A DNA stretch of 64,000 bases from Rhizobium sullae (GCF_025200715.1 NZ_CP104144.1:1054001-1118000); one strand, 5' to 3'; counted from the first letter of the stretch, positions 43,741 through 52,912 are shown. The notes: generated from the letters alone by a model not told the origin. Translations and numbers: made by a program.

Positions 43741-44696
43741 CACAGGCTCCTCGACACGAATAGCAGGAGGGTCGCGAGCAGGCCAAGCATGAGTGCTGCC
43801 CCCAGGAATTCGGGTACGCGGAAAATCCTCATCTTGGCGGTCGCGGTTTCGAACAGGGCAAGGAGCGCGCCGCCGACTGCGAGCTTTGCCAGATAGGCGA
43901 ACATCCCGACCGCATAGGCGGCCGGGCCGGCTGCCAGGGCCGCCAGCTTCCACGGCACGAAGATGCAGGCAATCAGCGAGATGTAAAGCAGCAGCTTCAG
44001 CGATGCCGCCAGTTCGATCATCGCGAGATGGCGCCCCGAATATTCCAGCACCATCGCTTCGTGCACCATGGTGAGTTCGAGATGGGTCGCCGGGTTGTCG
44101 ACCGGGATGCGGGCATTCTCCGCGATCGCCACCATGATGAGCGCGATGAGTGCGATCCCCAGCGAAACACGCAATCCGACCTCGGGAGACGTCATAAAGG
44201 CGGCAATGGTCGAAAGCTGGGTCGAGCCGGCGACGAGGGCGAGCGTGAAGATGACGAGCAGCATCGAGGGCTCGGCCAGCGTCGCGATCATCATCTCCCG
44301 GCTCGATCCGAGGCCGCCGAAGCTGGTGCCAACATCCATGCCGGCGAGCGCCAGAAAGAAGCGGGCGCTGCCAAGCAATGCAATGATTGCAATCAGGTCC
44401 GCTGTCCAGCTGAAGATGAGGCCTGTGGCGAAAGTGGGGATGATCGCGGCCGCGACCCAGGTCACGGCAAAGATGAGATAGGGCGCCACTCTAAACAGCC
44501 AGGAGGCGTTCTCGGCCAGTACCACGTCTTTGCGCAGGAGCCGCAGGAGATCGCGGTAGGGCTGGATCAGGGAGGCGCCTTGCCTGCGCAGTAATCGCGC
44601 CTTGAGCTTGCGGATGAAGCCGCTGAGCAGCGGTGCCAACAGCACCACGAGCGCCATTTGGAAAGCCTGGGTGAGGAGAGCGGAGATCACGACCAT
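43740..44696 (-). CDS. hyfC: membrane subunit, NuoH/HyfC/HycD type
   Basis: The 318-residue protein has about eight helices and NuoH-type blocks: FIRKLKARLLRRQGASLIQPYRDLLRLLRKD in parts, GLGSSREMMIATLAEPSML, ENARIPVDNPATHLELTMVHEAMVLEYSGRHLA in parts. NuoH-family proteins anchor the peripheral arm in the membrane. It overlaps the end of hyfB by ten bases. The stop is TGATG-coupled with hyfE. Confidence 0.87.
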   Translation of the reverse strand: MVVISALLTQAFQMALVVLLAPLLSGFIRKLKARLLRRQGASLIQPYRDLLRLLRKDVVLAENASWLFRVAPYLIFAVTWVAAAIIPTFATGLIFSWTADLIAIIALLGSARFFLALAGMDVGTSFGGLGSSREMMIATLAEPSMLLVIFTLALVAGSTQLSTIAAFMTSPEVGLRVSLGIALIALIMVAIAENARIPVDNPATHLELTMVHEAMVLEYSGRHLAMIELAASLKLLLYISLIACIFVPWKLAALAAGPAAYAVGMFAYLAKLAVGGALLALFETATAKMRIFRVPEFLGAALMLGLLATLLLFVSRSL

Positions 44697-46708
44697 AGCG
44701 CCAGCACCAGGAGCAGAAAGACGAGCGCGAGGAAGACCAGGCTCAGGTAGCGGCGAATGGTGAGGAACTGCAGGTGGTTGAGCTTCTCGGCAGCGAAGCC
44801 GACGGCGCCAACGATCGGCAGGTAAAGCCCTTCCCAGATCAGGTCATGCGTCTCGACAGTAAGGCGCGCCGGCCGGAGATCGCCGGGCACCGGCATGTCG
44901 ACCCGCTCGCGGACGCGGAGAATCAATGTCCCGAAGACACGGCGAACGGGCTGGGCAAAACTGCCGGCGCCATATTGGCTCAGCGGGTTGATCTCTGGAA
45001 AGCCGCAATCCCAGGCGGGCGCCCGGCGGAGCCGCCGCGACGCAAAACGGTGGATCAGATAAGCCGTCAGCGAGGCAGAGAACAGAGTGAACAGGAATAC
45101 CAGAAGGCCGTTGTAGGAGCTGCGGCTCTCAGCAATCGGCACGATCGACAGCCATGGAATATCCGCCTGCACAGGCATCCGGTCGCCGATCAGCGACAGC
45201 GTCACGGGTGCGAGGCCGTCGATGACGATCCCCGGAAGGATACCGGCAAGAAGGCACAACGCCGCCAACACCGACATCGCCGTAAGCGAAAAGCGGTCGA
45301 CCTCCAGCGCCTGTTCGGCGGCGGTGCTGCGAGGACGACCGAGAAACGTAACGCCGAACACCTTGACAAAACAGGCCGCGGCGAGCGCTGCCGATAGCGC
45401 AAGCAAGCCTCCAACCGCCGGCACCAAAATCTTCAAACCCCATTGCGGGAGAGCCGGGCTTTCGAGGATCGCCTGGAACGTCAACCACTCTGAAGCGAAA
45501 CCGTTGAACGGCGGCAGCGCCGAGATCGCGACGCAGCCGACGAGAAATGCGATGCTGGTGACGGGCATGCGATGGATTAGGCCACCGAGCTTGTCCATGT
45601 TGCGCTCGCCCGTCGCCGTTAGCACCGCGCCGGCGCCGAAGAAAAGAAGGCTCTTGAAGAAGGAATGGTTGAGAACATGGAACAGAGCGGCGGTCAGCGC
45701 CAACGCGGCGGCCAGTTCCATGCCATTCGCCTTGAAGGCAAGCGCCAGGCCGAGGCTGGCGAAGATCACGCCGATATTCTCGATCGTGCTGTAGGCGAGC
45801 AACCGCTTGAGGTCCGTCTCCAGCATCGCCTGGAGGATACCGAGCACCGCTGTGCCACCGCCGAGCATCAGGACGATGATGCCCGACCACCATGCCGGCG
45901 CGGCGATTAGATCGAAGACCACCCGGATAAAGCCATAAACAGCAACCTTTGTCATGACGCCGCTCATCAGCGCGGAGACGTGGCTCGGTGCTGCAGGATG
46001 TGCCAGTGGTAGCCAGACATGCAGTGGCACGAGACCAGCCTTCGAACCGGCGCCGAACAACAGCAGGATGAGCACGAGGCCGGCTGTCGAGGGGGTATAG
46101 GCAGCCCCGCGCATCGCGGTAAAGCCATAATTGCCGTTCGCCCCTGCAAGGAGACCGAAAGCAAGCAACAGCGCGAGCGTGCCGAAGCTTGCCATGACGA
46201 TGTAGAGGTAGCCGGCCCTTCGATTGTCGGCGTCACGGTGGTGCGCCATCACCAGCGCCCAGGATGCAAGCGACATGAACTCCCAGGAGATGAGGAAGGT
46301 GAAGGCATCGTCCGCCAGAATCACCAGGTTCATGCCGGCGAGGAAGGCCGGGAAGAACGGCAGCACCCGATGCGCAGCATGCTCGTGACGGCCATAGCCG
46401 AGTGCGTAGAGACTGGCGAGCAGCCCGGCGAGATCGACGACCACGAGGAAAAAGGCCGCAAGCGCGTCGAGCCGGAAATGCGCACCGAGCCACGGCAAGC
46501 CGAGGGGAAGGATGATCGTTGATGCTAGGGGCGCTACGCCAGCAGAGGAAAGCTGAACGAGCGCGATCGCAAAGGCGACACCCGAAGCCACAAGGCTGGC
46601 ACTGTAAATTACCCGTGTCGCCCAGTTCGATCTGGCGATAGCGACGGCCAGGATCGCCGTTCCCAAGAAGGCCGCCGTACACATAAGCAAGGCGACTGCA
46701 GGCGTCAT
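44687..46708 (-). CDS. hyfB: proton-pumping antiporter-like subunit (NuoL/HyfB type)
   Basis: The 673-residue membrane protein has about 16 helices. LISWEFMSLASWALVMAHH, FGAGSKAGLVPLHVWLPLAHPAAPSHVSALMSGVMTKVAVYGFIR in parts, LLAYSTIENIGVIFASLGLAL and HVLNHSFFKSLLFFGAGAVL are antiporter-fold signatures with the conserved Lys, Glu and His. Its ATG overlaps the stop of the XRE regulator gene (ATGA), so the regulator and the complex are translated as one operon. It is the first structural gene of the hyf-like set. Confidence 0.88.
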   Translation of the reverse strand: MTPAVALLMCTAAFLGTAILAVAIARSNWATRVIYSASLVASGVAFAIALVQLSSAGVAPLASTIILPLGLPWLGAHFRLDALAAFFLVVVDLAGLLASLYALGYGRHEHAAHRVLPFFPAFLAGMNLVILADDAFTFLISWEFMSLASWALVMAHHRDADNRRAGYLYIVMASFGTLALLLAFGLLAGANGNYGFTAMRGAAYTPSTAGLVLILLLFGAGSKAGLVPLHVWLPLAHPAAPSHVSALMSGVMTKVAVYGFIRVVFDLIAAPAWWSGIIVLMLGGGTAVLGILQAMLETDLKRLLAYSTIENIGVIFASLGLALAFKANGMELAAALALTAALFHVLNHSFFKSLLFFGAGAVLTATGERNMDKLGGLIHRMPVTSIAFLVGCVAISALPPFNGFASEWLTFQAILESPALPQWGLKILVPAVGGLLALSAALAAACFVKVFGVTFLGRPRSTAAEQALEVDRFSLTAMSVLAALCLLAGILPGIVIDGLAPVTLSLIGDRMPVQADIPWLSIVPIAESRSSYNGLLVFLFTLFSASLTAYLIHRFASRRLRRAPAWDCGFPEINPLSQYGAGSFAQPVRRVFGTLILRVRERVDMPVPGDLRPARLTVETHDLIWEGLYLPIVGAVGFAAEKLNHLQFLTIRRYLSLVFLALVFLLLVLALWS

Positions 46709-47019
46709 GGCCGCGTCCTCGTTCTACGTGCGGGCGCGAGTTTGGGTTTCCGCCGGAGCGGCTCGACGCTGGGGGCTACCTTCAGCCGCACTCCGCGCCC
46801 GCCATCTTTGCTGACCGCTCCTTCATTAATGACCTCGATGCCGGCGGTGTCCAGCGCGGCGAGTAACCGCATCAGCGAATCCACGTTGCCGCGCACAACC
46901 TGGCTGCTTGCTTCCATGCGTTGAACGGTTGGAACCGAAATTCCAGCGAGTTCGGCCAACTGACGCTGGTCGATACCGAGCAGGGCCCTGGCGGCCCGCA
47001 GCTGAGCGGCAGTAATCAC
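46705..47019 (-). CDS. XRE-family regulator coupled to the hyf-like operon
   Basis: The 104-residue protein begins MITAAQLRAARALLGIDQRQLAELAGISVPTVQRMEASSQV in parts, a classic Cro/CI helix-turn-helix, with a C-terminal segment rich in Arg/Lys/Pro. The stop overlaps the hyfB start, an unusual position for a regulator and a sign of co-regulation. A candidate operator lies about 60 bases upstream of its ATG. Autoregulation and control of the whole operon are inferred. Confidence 0.82.
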   Translation of the reverse strand: MITAAQLRAARALLGIDQRQLAELAGISVPTVQRMEASSQVVRGNVDSLMRLLAALDTAGIEVINEGAVSKDGGRGVRLKVAPSVEPLRRKPKLAPARRTRTRP

Positions 47020-47076
47020 AATTGAACCATCGCTAATCCCACCAAGGCTCTAATATTCAAAGTCTATGACCTCTCT

Positions 47077-47095
47077 ATTGATGTTTCAAATCAAT
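47077..47095. promoter_or_regulatory. inverted repeat upstream of the XRE-hyf operon
   Basis: ATTGAT (47077-47082) and ATCAAT (47090-47095) are perfect arms around GTTTCAA. The arms resemble FixK half-sites (TTGAT/ATCAA), but the spacer has seven bases instead of four, so a site for the XRE protein itself is more likely. Confidence 0.45.
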
Positions 47096-47306
47096 ATTGC
47101 GAGGCCATGTAGATCACACTCGGAGCGATGTCGGGTTGGAATAACGAGGGACATGCCTAGGTCATCCAAGACGAATCCATTGTTTTTTATAGGCACGTTC
47201 CGTTTCTTGCTTTCCGTTCATCCCCGCGGGGACGCCGTGATAGTTACCGCCGAGGAAGCGCCTACCGCTACGGCCGCATGAACGTCTGCATCTCCTCGGT
47301 GTTGTT

Positions 47307-47486
47307 TTGCTCGTGGACCGTCTCGAACCTCTGGCTGGCGCGCGCCAGAGCGTTATCGTGGGGCTTGGGCTTTCAATCGCTGGGATGATTGCTGCCGCCT
47401 GGGGATTTCTTCTGCCTCTGCAGGATGCGTTGCTGCAGGAAGCAATCGATGTCGCTGTGATCCTCAACGCCTTGTGCGCGCTACGG
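47307..47486 (+). pseudogene. heavy-metal P-type ATPase, C-terminal fragment
   Basis: One frame reads LLVDRLEPLAGARQSVIVGLGLSIAGMIAAAWGFLLPLQDALLQEAIDVAVILNALCALR, given here as family blocks: VDRLE, QSVIVGLGLSIAGMIAAA and LLQEAIDVAVILNALCALR. These are the last two helices and end of soft-metal or related P1B-type ATPases. All catalytic parts (DKTGT, HP, GDGxND) are missing; the pseudogene is about 60 codons. It is convergent with the alcohol dehydrogenase gene. Confidence 0.65.
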
Positions 47487-47583
47487 CCTTCAGGATCGAA
47501 AGCTGGATACGGTCATGAACCTGCCCGCCTGAAAATGGGGCCGCCTCGCGGGTGGCGGAGGCACGGCGCAACGCAAGGTTCCA

Positions 47584-48651
47584 TCAGGTGTGCCTGTCCC
47601 GCATTGCAGTGGCGGCTGCCGGCATGGCCAAGTCGAGCACGATGCGGCCTTCGACCGTTCCCGACTTCAGCCCGGCGAAGATGGTATTGATGTCTTCGAG
47701 CGGCGCCGTGGCGATCTCGGCGCGAACCCTGCCTTCGGCGGCAAAGGCGAGGGCCTCGTCGAGATCCCGTCTCGTACCGACGATCGAGCCACGGACGGTG
47801 ATGCGCTTCAAAACGACATCGAAAATCGGAGTCGGAAACTCCCCCGGCGGGAGACCGACGAGGCTGACGGTCCCTTTACGGCGCACCATACGCAACGCTT
47901 GAGAAAAAGCCGGCGGAGAAACGGCAGTCACGAGGATGCCGTGGGCGCCACCATCCGTCGCCTTCAGCACCGTCTCGACGGCATCTTCGGAAAGCGCGTT
48001 GACCGCGAGATCGGCACCGACTTCGCGCGCCATTTGCAGCTTTGCGGCTGCGACATCGAGCGCGACCACCTTCAGGCCCATCGCCTTGGCATATTGAATG
48101 GCGACATGACCGAGACCGCCGACGCCGGATATCGCAACCCATTCACCCGGACGCGCTTCGGTTTCCTTGAGGCCCTTGTAGGTCGTCACGCCCGCGCAGA
48201 GGATCGGTGCGATTTGCGCGAAATCTACGCCTTCCGGCAGGCGGGCGGCGAAGGCGGCGGAGGCGATGACGTACTCGGCAAAGCCGCCATTGCAGCTGTA
48301 GCCCGTATTGTGCTGATGTTCGCAGAGTGTTTCCCAGCCGGTTTCGCAATATTCGCAACGCAGGCAGGCATCGTGCAACCATGCGACGCCGACCGGATCG
48401 CCCTCTTTGAATTCGGTCACGCCCGGTCCGAGCGCGGCGACAACGCCGGCAGCCTCATGTCCCGGGATGAAAGGCGGTGCCGGGCGAACCGGCCAGTCGC
48501 CGTGCGCAGCATGAAGATCGGTATGGCATACGCCACACGCCATGACCTTGACGAGGATTTCACCAGGTCCCGGAACGGGAACGGGCACGCATTCGATGGA
48601 CAGCGGTTTGCCGAATTCCTTCACCAGTGCCGCCTTCATCATATTGGCCAT
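47584..48651 (-). CDS. adhP: zinc-dependent alcohol dehydrogenase, AdhP type
   Basis: From ATG 48651 (GGAGG five bases upstream) the protein has 355 residues. Catalytic zinc site: CGVCHTDLH and GHEAAGVV; structural zinc: CLRCEYCETGWETLCEHQ; NAD site: ISGVGGLGHVAIQYAKAMGLKVVALD in parts. This pattern fits AdhP, which interconverts ethanol and acetaldehyde during fermentation. An imperfect FixK box (TTGCG-ATGG-ATCAA on the minus strand, 48719-48732) lies about 75 bases upstream, matching low-oxygen expression of its neighbours. Confidence 0.9.
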   Translation of the reverse strand: MANMMKAALVKEFGKPLSIECVPVPVPGPGEILVKVMACGVCHTDLHAAHGDWPVRPAPPFIPGHEAAGVVAALGPGVTEFKEGDPVGVAWLHDACLRCEYCETGWETLCEHQHNTGYSCNGGFAEYVIASAAFAARLPEGVDFAQIAPILCAGVTTYKGLKETEARPGEWVAISGVGGLGHVAIQYAKAMGLKVVALDVAAAKLQMAREVGADLAVNALSEDAVETVLKATDGGAHGILVTAVSPPAFSQALRMVRRKGTVSLVGLPPGEFPTPIFDVVLKRITVRGSIVGTRRDLDEALAFAAEGRVRAEIATAPLEDINTIFAGLKSGTVEGRIVLDLAMPAAATAMRDRHT

Positions 48652-48718
48652 CATAACCTCCATAGCCTTGCCAGTTCACAATTGCGGGGTAGAAAATGCG
48701 GATCAGGGCGTGACGGCA

Positions 48719-48732
48719 TTGATCCATCGCAA
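48719..48732 (-). promoter_or_regulatory. imperfect FixK/FNR box upstream of adhP
   Basis: Minus strand TTGCGATGGATCAA: the right half-site ATCAA is perfect, the left has TTGCG for TTGAT. Centre is about 75 bases from the adhP ATG, similar to the other boxes in this island. Confidence 0.45.
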
Positions 48733-48827
48733 AATGCCTGCCCGTTCGGACAGGTTGTTGCGTGACGAGCATGGAAGACCCAAGTCTTGCCGCCGTGAGG
48801 CTTGATCGCGGCGCCGATGAATTGCCA

Positions 48828-50003
48828 TCACGATGCTTCCTCCTGGAGCGCCCTCCTAACCTTCCGCAAAATCACGGCCCGCCCCTTCTGATCGGCGGCC
48901 TGACGTAGCTTTTCCTCAAGATCCAGGACCACAGATTGGTAGTCATTGTGCCAATCACGGTGCCCGACTTGCTCTGCGGAGAGGCGGGGCGGCGGGGCGG
49001 CGCGCAGAACTTCAACAGCGCCGGTCTTGGTCAGGCGGTACCCACTGTCGAGCGACGGCGTGATCATCGTCGCCGCGGGGATCGCCGCCGATAGCCGATC
49101 CTTCAATCCGTCGATTGCCACCGGCTCGCCATGGACCAGGAACAGGCCAGACCGGATCGGCTTGCGAGCGGCGACCCAATCCACCAGTTCCGTCGCATCG
49201 GCATGGCCGCTATGGGCTTCGATTGACCGGATGGCAGCGCGTACCACAATCTCTTCGCCCTGAATTTTGACCGTGCGTGCGCCGTCCTGGAGTATTCGCC
49301 CAAGTGTCCCCTGCGCCTGAAAGCCGACCAAAAGCACGGTGCCCTCATCGCGCCAGAGCCAGTTCTTCAGACGATGCCGGATGCGTCCGGCCTCGCACAT
49401 TCCGCTTGCGGCAATGACGATGTGGAAACCGGAAATGAGATCGACGGCCTTCGACTGTTCGGCACTCTCCGTGAATCTGACCGTACGCGAGCGCAGTGCA
49501 TTCATGAGCAGATTGCCGTTTGAAAGCGAGCGCGCGTGACGCTTGAAGATTTCGGTTGCCCGCGATGCCAGCGGAGAGTCGATGATAATGGGGCACCGAA
49601 GCAGTTCGCCAGCGTCCATCAGAGCATTGAAATCGGCAAGCAGTTCTTGCGTGCGTTCGACCGCAAATGAAGGGACCAGCAACGCACCGTTTTGATGATA
49701 CGCCTTGCTCACATCATTATCATTTCGGGCCGGGCGGATGACATCGACCGCGTCGTCGGCCTCGAGATTGGTGCCGACGATTACATCACCAAGCCTCGCA
49801 GTCTGACTGACGGTCCGGATGTCACGCGCCAGGGTCAGCCCATCCTCTCCTGGCAAACCGATATCGAGCAAGATCAGATCGATCGCATTTAGCGCATTCT
49901 GGCGTAGCTGAACTCCATTCTCTGCGGCCGAGACCCGGAAGCCTTCAGCCTCGAAATATTTGGTCAGCATGGACCTGATCTTTGGATCATCGTCGACTAA
50001 CAT
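48828..50003 (-). pseudogene. chimera: response-regulator N terminus joined to beta-CASP RNA hydrolase C terminus
   Basis: Residues 1-65 are a receiver domain start (MLVDDDPKIRSMLTKYFEAEGF, DLILLDIGLPGEDGLTLARDIRT) with the acidic pair and phospho-Asp. Residues about 66-98 have no family meaning on this strand. From about 100 (AYHQNGALLVPSFAVERTQELL) to the end the protein is the C-terminal two thirds of a metallo-beta-lactamase/beta-CASP RNA-processing enzyme: IIIDSPLASRATEIFK, ISGFHIVIAASGMCEAGRIRHRLKNWL in parts, IEAHSGHADATELVDWV. The metal-binding HxHxDH half is absent and the receiver lacks its second half. The frame is open, but both activities should be lost. Confidence 0.75.
49708..49798 (+). 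other. inverted receiver-domain segment at the chimera junction
   Basis: On the plus strand, opposite to the surrounding gene, this piece reads HIIIISGRADDIDRVVGLE and IGADDYITKP, the second half of an OmpR-type receiver domain with the conserved Lys. It is the very sequence missing after ARDIRT in the minus-strand chimera. The segment has thus been flipped in place, between the receiver start and the beta-CASP end. Confidence 0.75.
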
Positions 50004-50149
50004 GAGATACGCCGCTACGGCATACTATTCGGGCATGACGCTCCCTCTGCCTGCCGATATCAGGTCAATCCTGCGACAGTTAAGCTGGAAGCGGCGAACC
50101 ATATTTGATCCGGCTCAATTCTCCATGGATTGCGCAAAATTCAATGCCG

Positions 50150-51241
50150 CTATGAAGCGGCGAAGACTGCGTCCACTGGCCGCCGCGGCGAGAACGGCAA
50201 GATAGGCCCGTATCCGAAGCGCATCACTATGTCTGGTCTGCGTCCGGGTGTCCCGGCAAGACCCGCAAGTTGTGGCCGCAGGGAGGCGACCTCGACGGGC
50301 TGATTGATGAAGGCGTGCTTGAGGCCGAGCGCAGTTGCCTGCAGGGCGAAGCGCTGGCAGGCGCGTCCAGCGCGCATCCAGTGATCCTTGTCGTCCCGCT
50401 CCGACACGAAGATCGCGATCCCTGCGGAGGAACGCAAATGGCCGGCGTATTTGTCATTCTCCGTCGCGCTGCGGAAGACCAGATCGAACATCAGGCCGCC
50501 GAGCCAAGCCGGCGCCGTCGGATTGTCGCTCGCCGCACTGAATAGGCCATCGCCGGTTTCGAGCGCCTGGCGGGGATTGAAGCGCAGCCAATCCTTCAGC
50601 TCACGCACGAAGGCAGGATCGCCCATCTGCGCACTGTTTCCTGCGATGACCAGATCAAGCATGCGCTCGACCTGCTGCCGATCGGTCACCAGGACGAGAT
50701 CGATGCCAGGAACGCGCGCAGCCGCGGCCAAGGCCTCAAGATCGGCGGTGGTGACCGGTCGGCCATCATAATCGGCGCGCGTCGATTGGCGCTTGGGGAT
50801 CGCGTCGAAGAGGATCGAATGTTCCGCAGGCGCGCGGGCAAACTCGAAAACGACCGAGCCTGTCCCATCTGGCTCGAAGCGCAGGTTGCCTTTGCGGCCA
50901 TGCGCGGCGGCGGCGAGTGCGAGGTTCTCGGCGGCACAGCCGAGGCTGACGAAAAGATGATGATCATCGGGATCCACGACAGGTGTGCGCCGGGCGAAAT
51001 CCGGAAGGATCGCTATGCGGTCGTCGGCAAGGCGAAAACGCCAGGGCTGGGTATTGTGGCCGTTTGCCGCCAATGTCGCGTAACGAACAAAATCCTTGAG
51101 TTCCGGACGTTCGGAGAGCGTCGCGCGCGCGGCGGCGACCGCAGCCTCGTAGCCGGCCATCGAGCCGGTGCGCAAGAAGCCGAACGCCGCCGCGCCAGCC
51201 GCCAATGCACCTGCACCTATCAGCATTTGCCGCCTATTCAT
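50150..51241 (-). CDS. nitroreductase-family protein, Acg type, Tat-like signal
   Basis: The 363-residue protein begins MNRRQMLIGAGALAAGAAAFG, a twin-arginine-like export signal. The rest has two half-repeats of the nitroreductase fold: VRYATLAANGHNTQPWRFRL, IPKRQSTRADYDGRPV, AWLGGLMFDL, CQRFALQATALGLKHAFINQPVE. This is the Acg family (known from the hypoxia regulon of mycobacteria), whose members bind FMN but lack a known substrate. It is encoded after the CrtI-like oxidoreductase with a 60-base gap and is probably cotranscribed. Confidence 0.8.
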   Translation of the reverse strand: MNRRQMLIGAGALAAGAAAFGFLRTGSMAGYEAAVAAARATLSERPELKDFVRYATLAANGHNTQPWRFRLADDRIAILPDFARRTPVVDPDDHHLFVSLGCAAENLALAAAAHGRKGNLRFEPDGTGSVVFEFARAPAEHSILFDAIPKRQSTRADYDGRPVTTADLEALAAAARVPGIDLVLVTDRQQVERMLDLVIAGNSAQMGDPAFVRELKDWLRFNPRQALETGDGLFSAASDNPTAPAWLGGLMFDLVFRSATENDKYAGHLRSSAGIAIFVSERDDKDHWMRAGRACQRFALQATALGLKHAFINQPVEVASLRPQLAGLAGTPGRRPDIVMRFGYGPILPFSPRRPVDAVFAAS

Positions 51242-51305
51242 CGATCATACCCCTCAAGACAGGCTATCTTCAGTTTCTCGCCCGGCCTCGCTCTCCACCA
51301 AGACG

Positions 51306-52793
51306 TCATGCCGAAAACAATATGTGATCCTGGCGGCACATGGTTTGAACGGCGGCGCGGGCGGTCATCAGACCGGTCGGCAGACCGCCGCCTACTTGAA
51401 CCCACTGACCGGCCCGCAAGAATTGCCGCAGCCCCGGCAAGGTCAGCGGCAAAGACTTGGGGCCCGTCTCGGGCGTCATCAGCCAGCCTTCCATGCTGCC
51501 CTTCCAACTGCCGGTGTAGCGGATGACCGAGGCGGGCGTGGAGATATCCGTGATCTCGATATCGGCCCCGATGCCGGGCATCCGGCGTTCGAGGATGGCG
51601 ATGACCGCCTCGGCCACGCGGTGTTTTTCGGCCTGATAAGCGCGCGGATCATGTTCGCGCAAATCCGCCCAATAGCTGAAATTGTGCGTCGGCAGAAAGC
51701 AGGTGACGGCTGTCTTGCCCTTTGGCGCGAAGGTAGGATCGAAATGAAAGAGGCGGAAAGACACATCGGGAAGAGCCGTCTGCGGATCGATCTCCAGCGG
51801 TTCATTCAGAACCCGCGTCACATAGCCGGGCTGATCCGACAGATCGCGGGCCACCCCGAAAGATACCTGAAGATAGGAGGGGAAGGTCTCGAAATTGTCA
51901 TAGGCGGCATCGACGGTCCTATCCCTGTACTTGCCGCCAAGCATTTCATAAATGGTGGTGTGGCCATCGGCGGCCGAAAGGACCCAGTCGGCCTTGACGA
52001 TTTCGCCCCCGGCCAGCTGCACGCCGACCGCCGCCTCGTCTTCGACCAAGATTCTTTCGACCTTCGCGTCGTAACGCACCCGGCCGCCCAAGGCCGTGAG
52101 CTTTTCGGCAATTAGCCGGATCAGTGCCTGCGCCCCGCCGATGGCGTAGCCCGCATTCCCTGTGCTCATCCAGCCCAAGGATATGATCAGCGCCAGAACA
52201 GACAGGTGGCCCATGGCCCCCGCTCCGAAGAAGCGCCGCAACAGTGGATGGTTGAAACGCTGACCATACTCTTCGACGCTGATGTGCGACAGACGCCACA
52301 GCAAGGGAAGATCGGGCATGATGCGCACCAGGTCCAACGCCTTTTGCGGCCAGCCCTCGCCCAAACCGGGCATGGGAAGGTCGCCAAGCTGGCGAATGGC
52401 CCCGGCGAGATGGCGGATTTCTATTTCGTCCTCGGGTGCGGCGTTCAGCAACTCCCTCTCCAGGCGTTCGACATCGGTGTAGATGCTTAACGAACCGCCG
52501 TGTTCGTCCTCCAGACGGAGATATTCCCGGGCATAGACAAAACTTAAGCTGTCGATGTCGCACACTTCCTGCCATTGTGCGTGCAAGGTGCCGCCGGGCT
52601 TGGAGCCAAGTAGCCAATGCAGGCAGGTCTCGAAGGTGTAATCGCCCCGTTTCCAACTGGCTGCCAGCCCGCCTGGACTATGGTGCTGTTCGAGAAGCTC
52701 GACTTCATAGCCGCACTTTCGAGCGTAGATCGCTGCGCACAACCCGGCGATGCCCCCGCCGATGATAACGATCTTGCAGCTTTGACTTGTCAT
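51306..52793 (-). CDS. CrtI-like NAD(P)/FAD-dependent oxidoreductase
   Basis: From ATG 52793 the protein has 495 residues. The FAD-binding motif VIIGGGIAGLCAAIYARKCGYEVELLEQ (two parts) and PGGLAASWKRGDYTFETCLHWLLG belong to the phytoene-desaturase/CrtI and NAD(P)-binding carotenoid-oxidoreductase-like superfamily; the C terminus has GGGLPTGLMTARAAVQTM. No carotenoid cluster is near, so a carotenoid role is not supported. A gene of this kind beside Acg-type nitroreductases is common in rhizobial low-oxygen islands. A longer in-frame start (52865) crosses an inverted repeat and is not favoured. Confidence 0.8.
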   Translation of the reverse strand: MTSQSCKIVIIGGGIAGLCAAIYARKCGYEVELLEQHHSPGGLAASWKRGDYTFETCLHWLLGSKPGGTLHAQWQEVCDIDSLSFVYAREYLRLEDEHGGSLSIYTDVERLERELLNAAPEDEIEIRHLAGAIRQLGDLPMPGLGEGWPQKALDLVRIMPDLPLLWRLSHISVEEYGQRFNHPLLRRFFGAGAMGHLSVLALIISLGWMSTGNAGYAIGGAQALIRLIAEKLTALGGRVRYDAKVERILVEDEAAVGVQLAGGEIVKADWVLSAADGHTTIYEMLGGKYRDRTVDAAYDNFETFPSYLQVSFGVARDLSDQPGYVTRVLNEPLEIDPQTALPDVSFRLFHFDPTFAPKGKTAVTCFLPTHNFSYWADLREHDPRAYQAEKHRVAEAVIAILERRMPGIGADIEITDISTPASVIRYTGSWKGSMEGWLMTPETGPKSLPLTLPGLRQFLRAGQWVQVGGGLPTGLMTARAAVQTMCRQDHILFSA

Positions 52794-52817
52794 TGCGACC
52801 TCATCTGATTGCGAACC

Positions 52818-52837
52818 GCTCAATCTCGCAATTGAGC
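52818..52837. promoter_or_regulatory. inverted repeat upstream of the CrtI-like gene
   Basis: GCTCAAT (52818-52824) and ATTGAGC (52831-52837) are perfect 7-base arms around CTCGCA, 25 bases before the CrtI-like ATG. It could be an operator or a 5' leader hairpin. Confidence 0.45.
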
Positions 52838-52912
52838 AGTGGGCAGCATGACGGAGTTCAAGCATCGTTCTCTTTCAGCGCCGTTTGGCGCAGAACGCAC
52901 TGCATCCTGCTG

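Noticed and set aside
39541..46708. Functional formate hydrogenlyase or hydrogenase-4
   Set aside because: Large subunit lacks most NiFe ligand cysteines, and no formate dehydrogenase or maturation genes are present.
47077..47095. ATTGAT...ATCAAT as a FixK/FNR box for the hyf-like operon
   Set aside because: Spacer is seven bases instead of four; kept only as a candidate XRE operator.
51306..52793. Carotenoid biosynthesis gene (crtI)
   Set aside because: Only the superfamily is supported; no phytoene synthase or other carotenoid gene is in the window.
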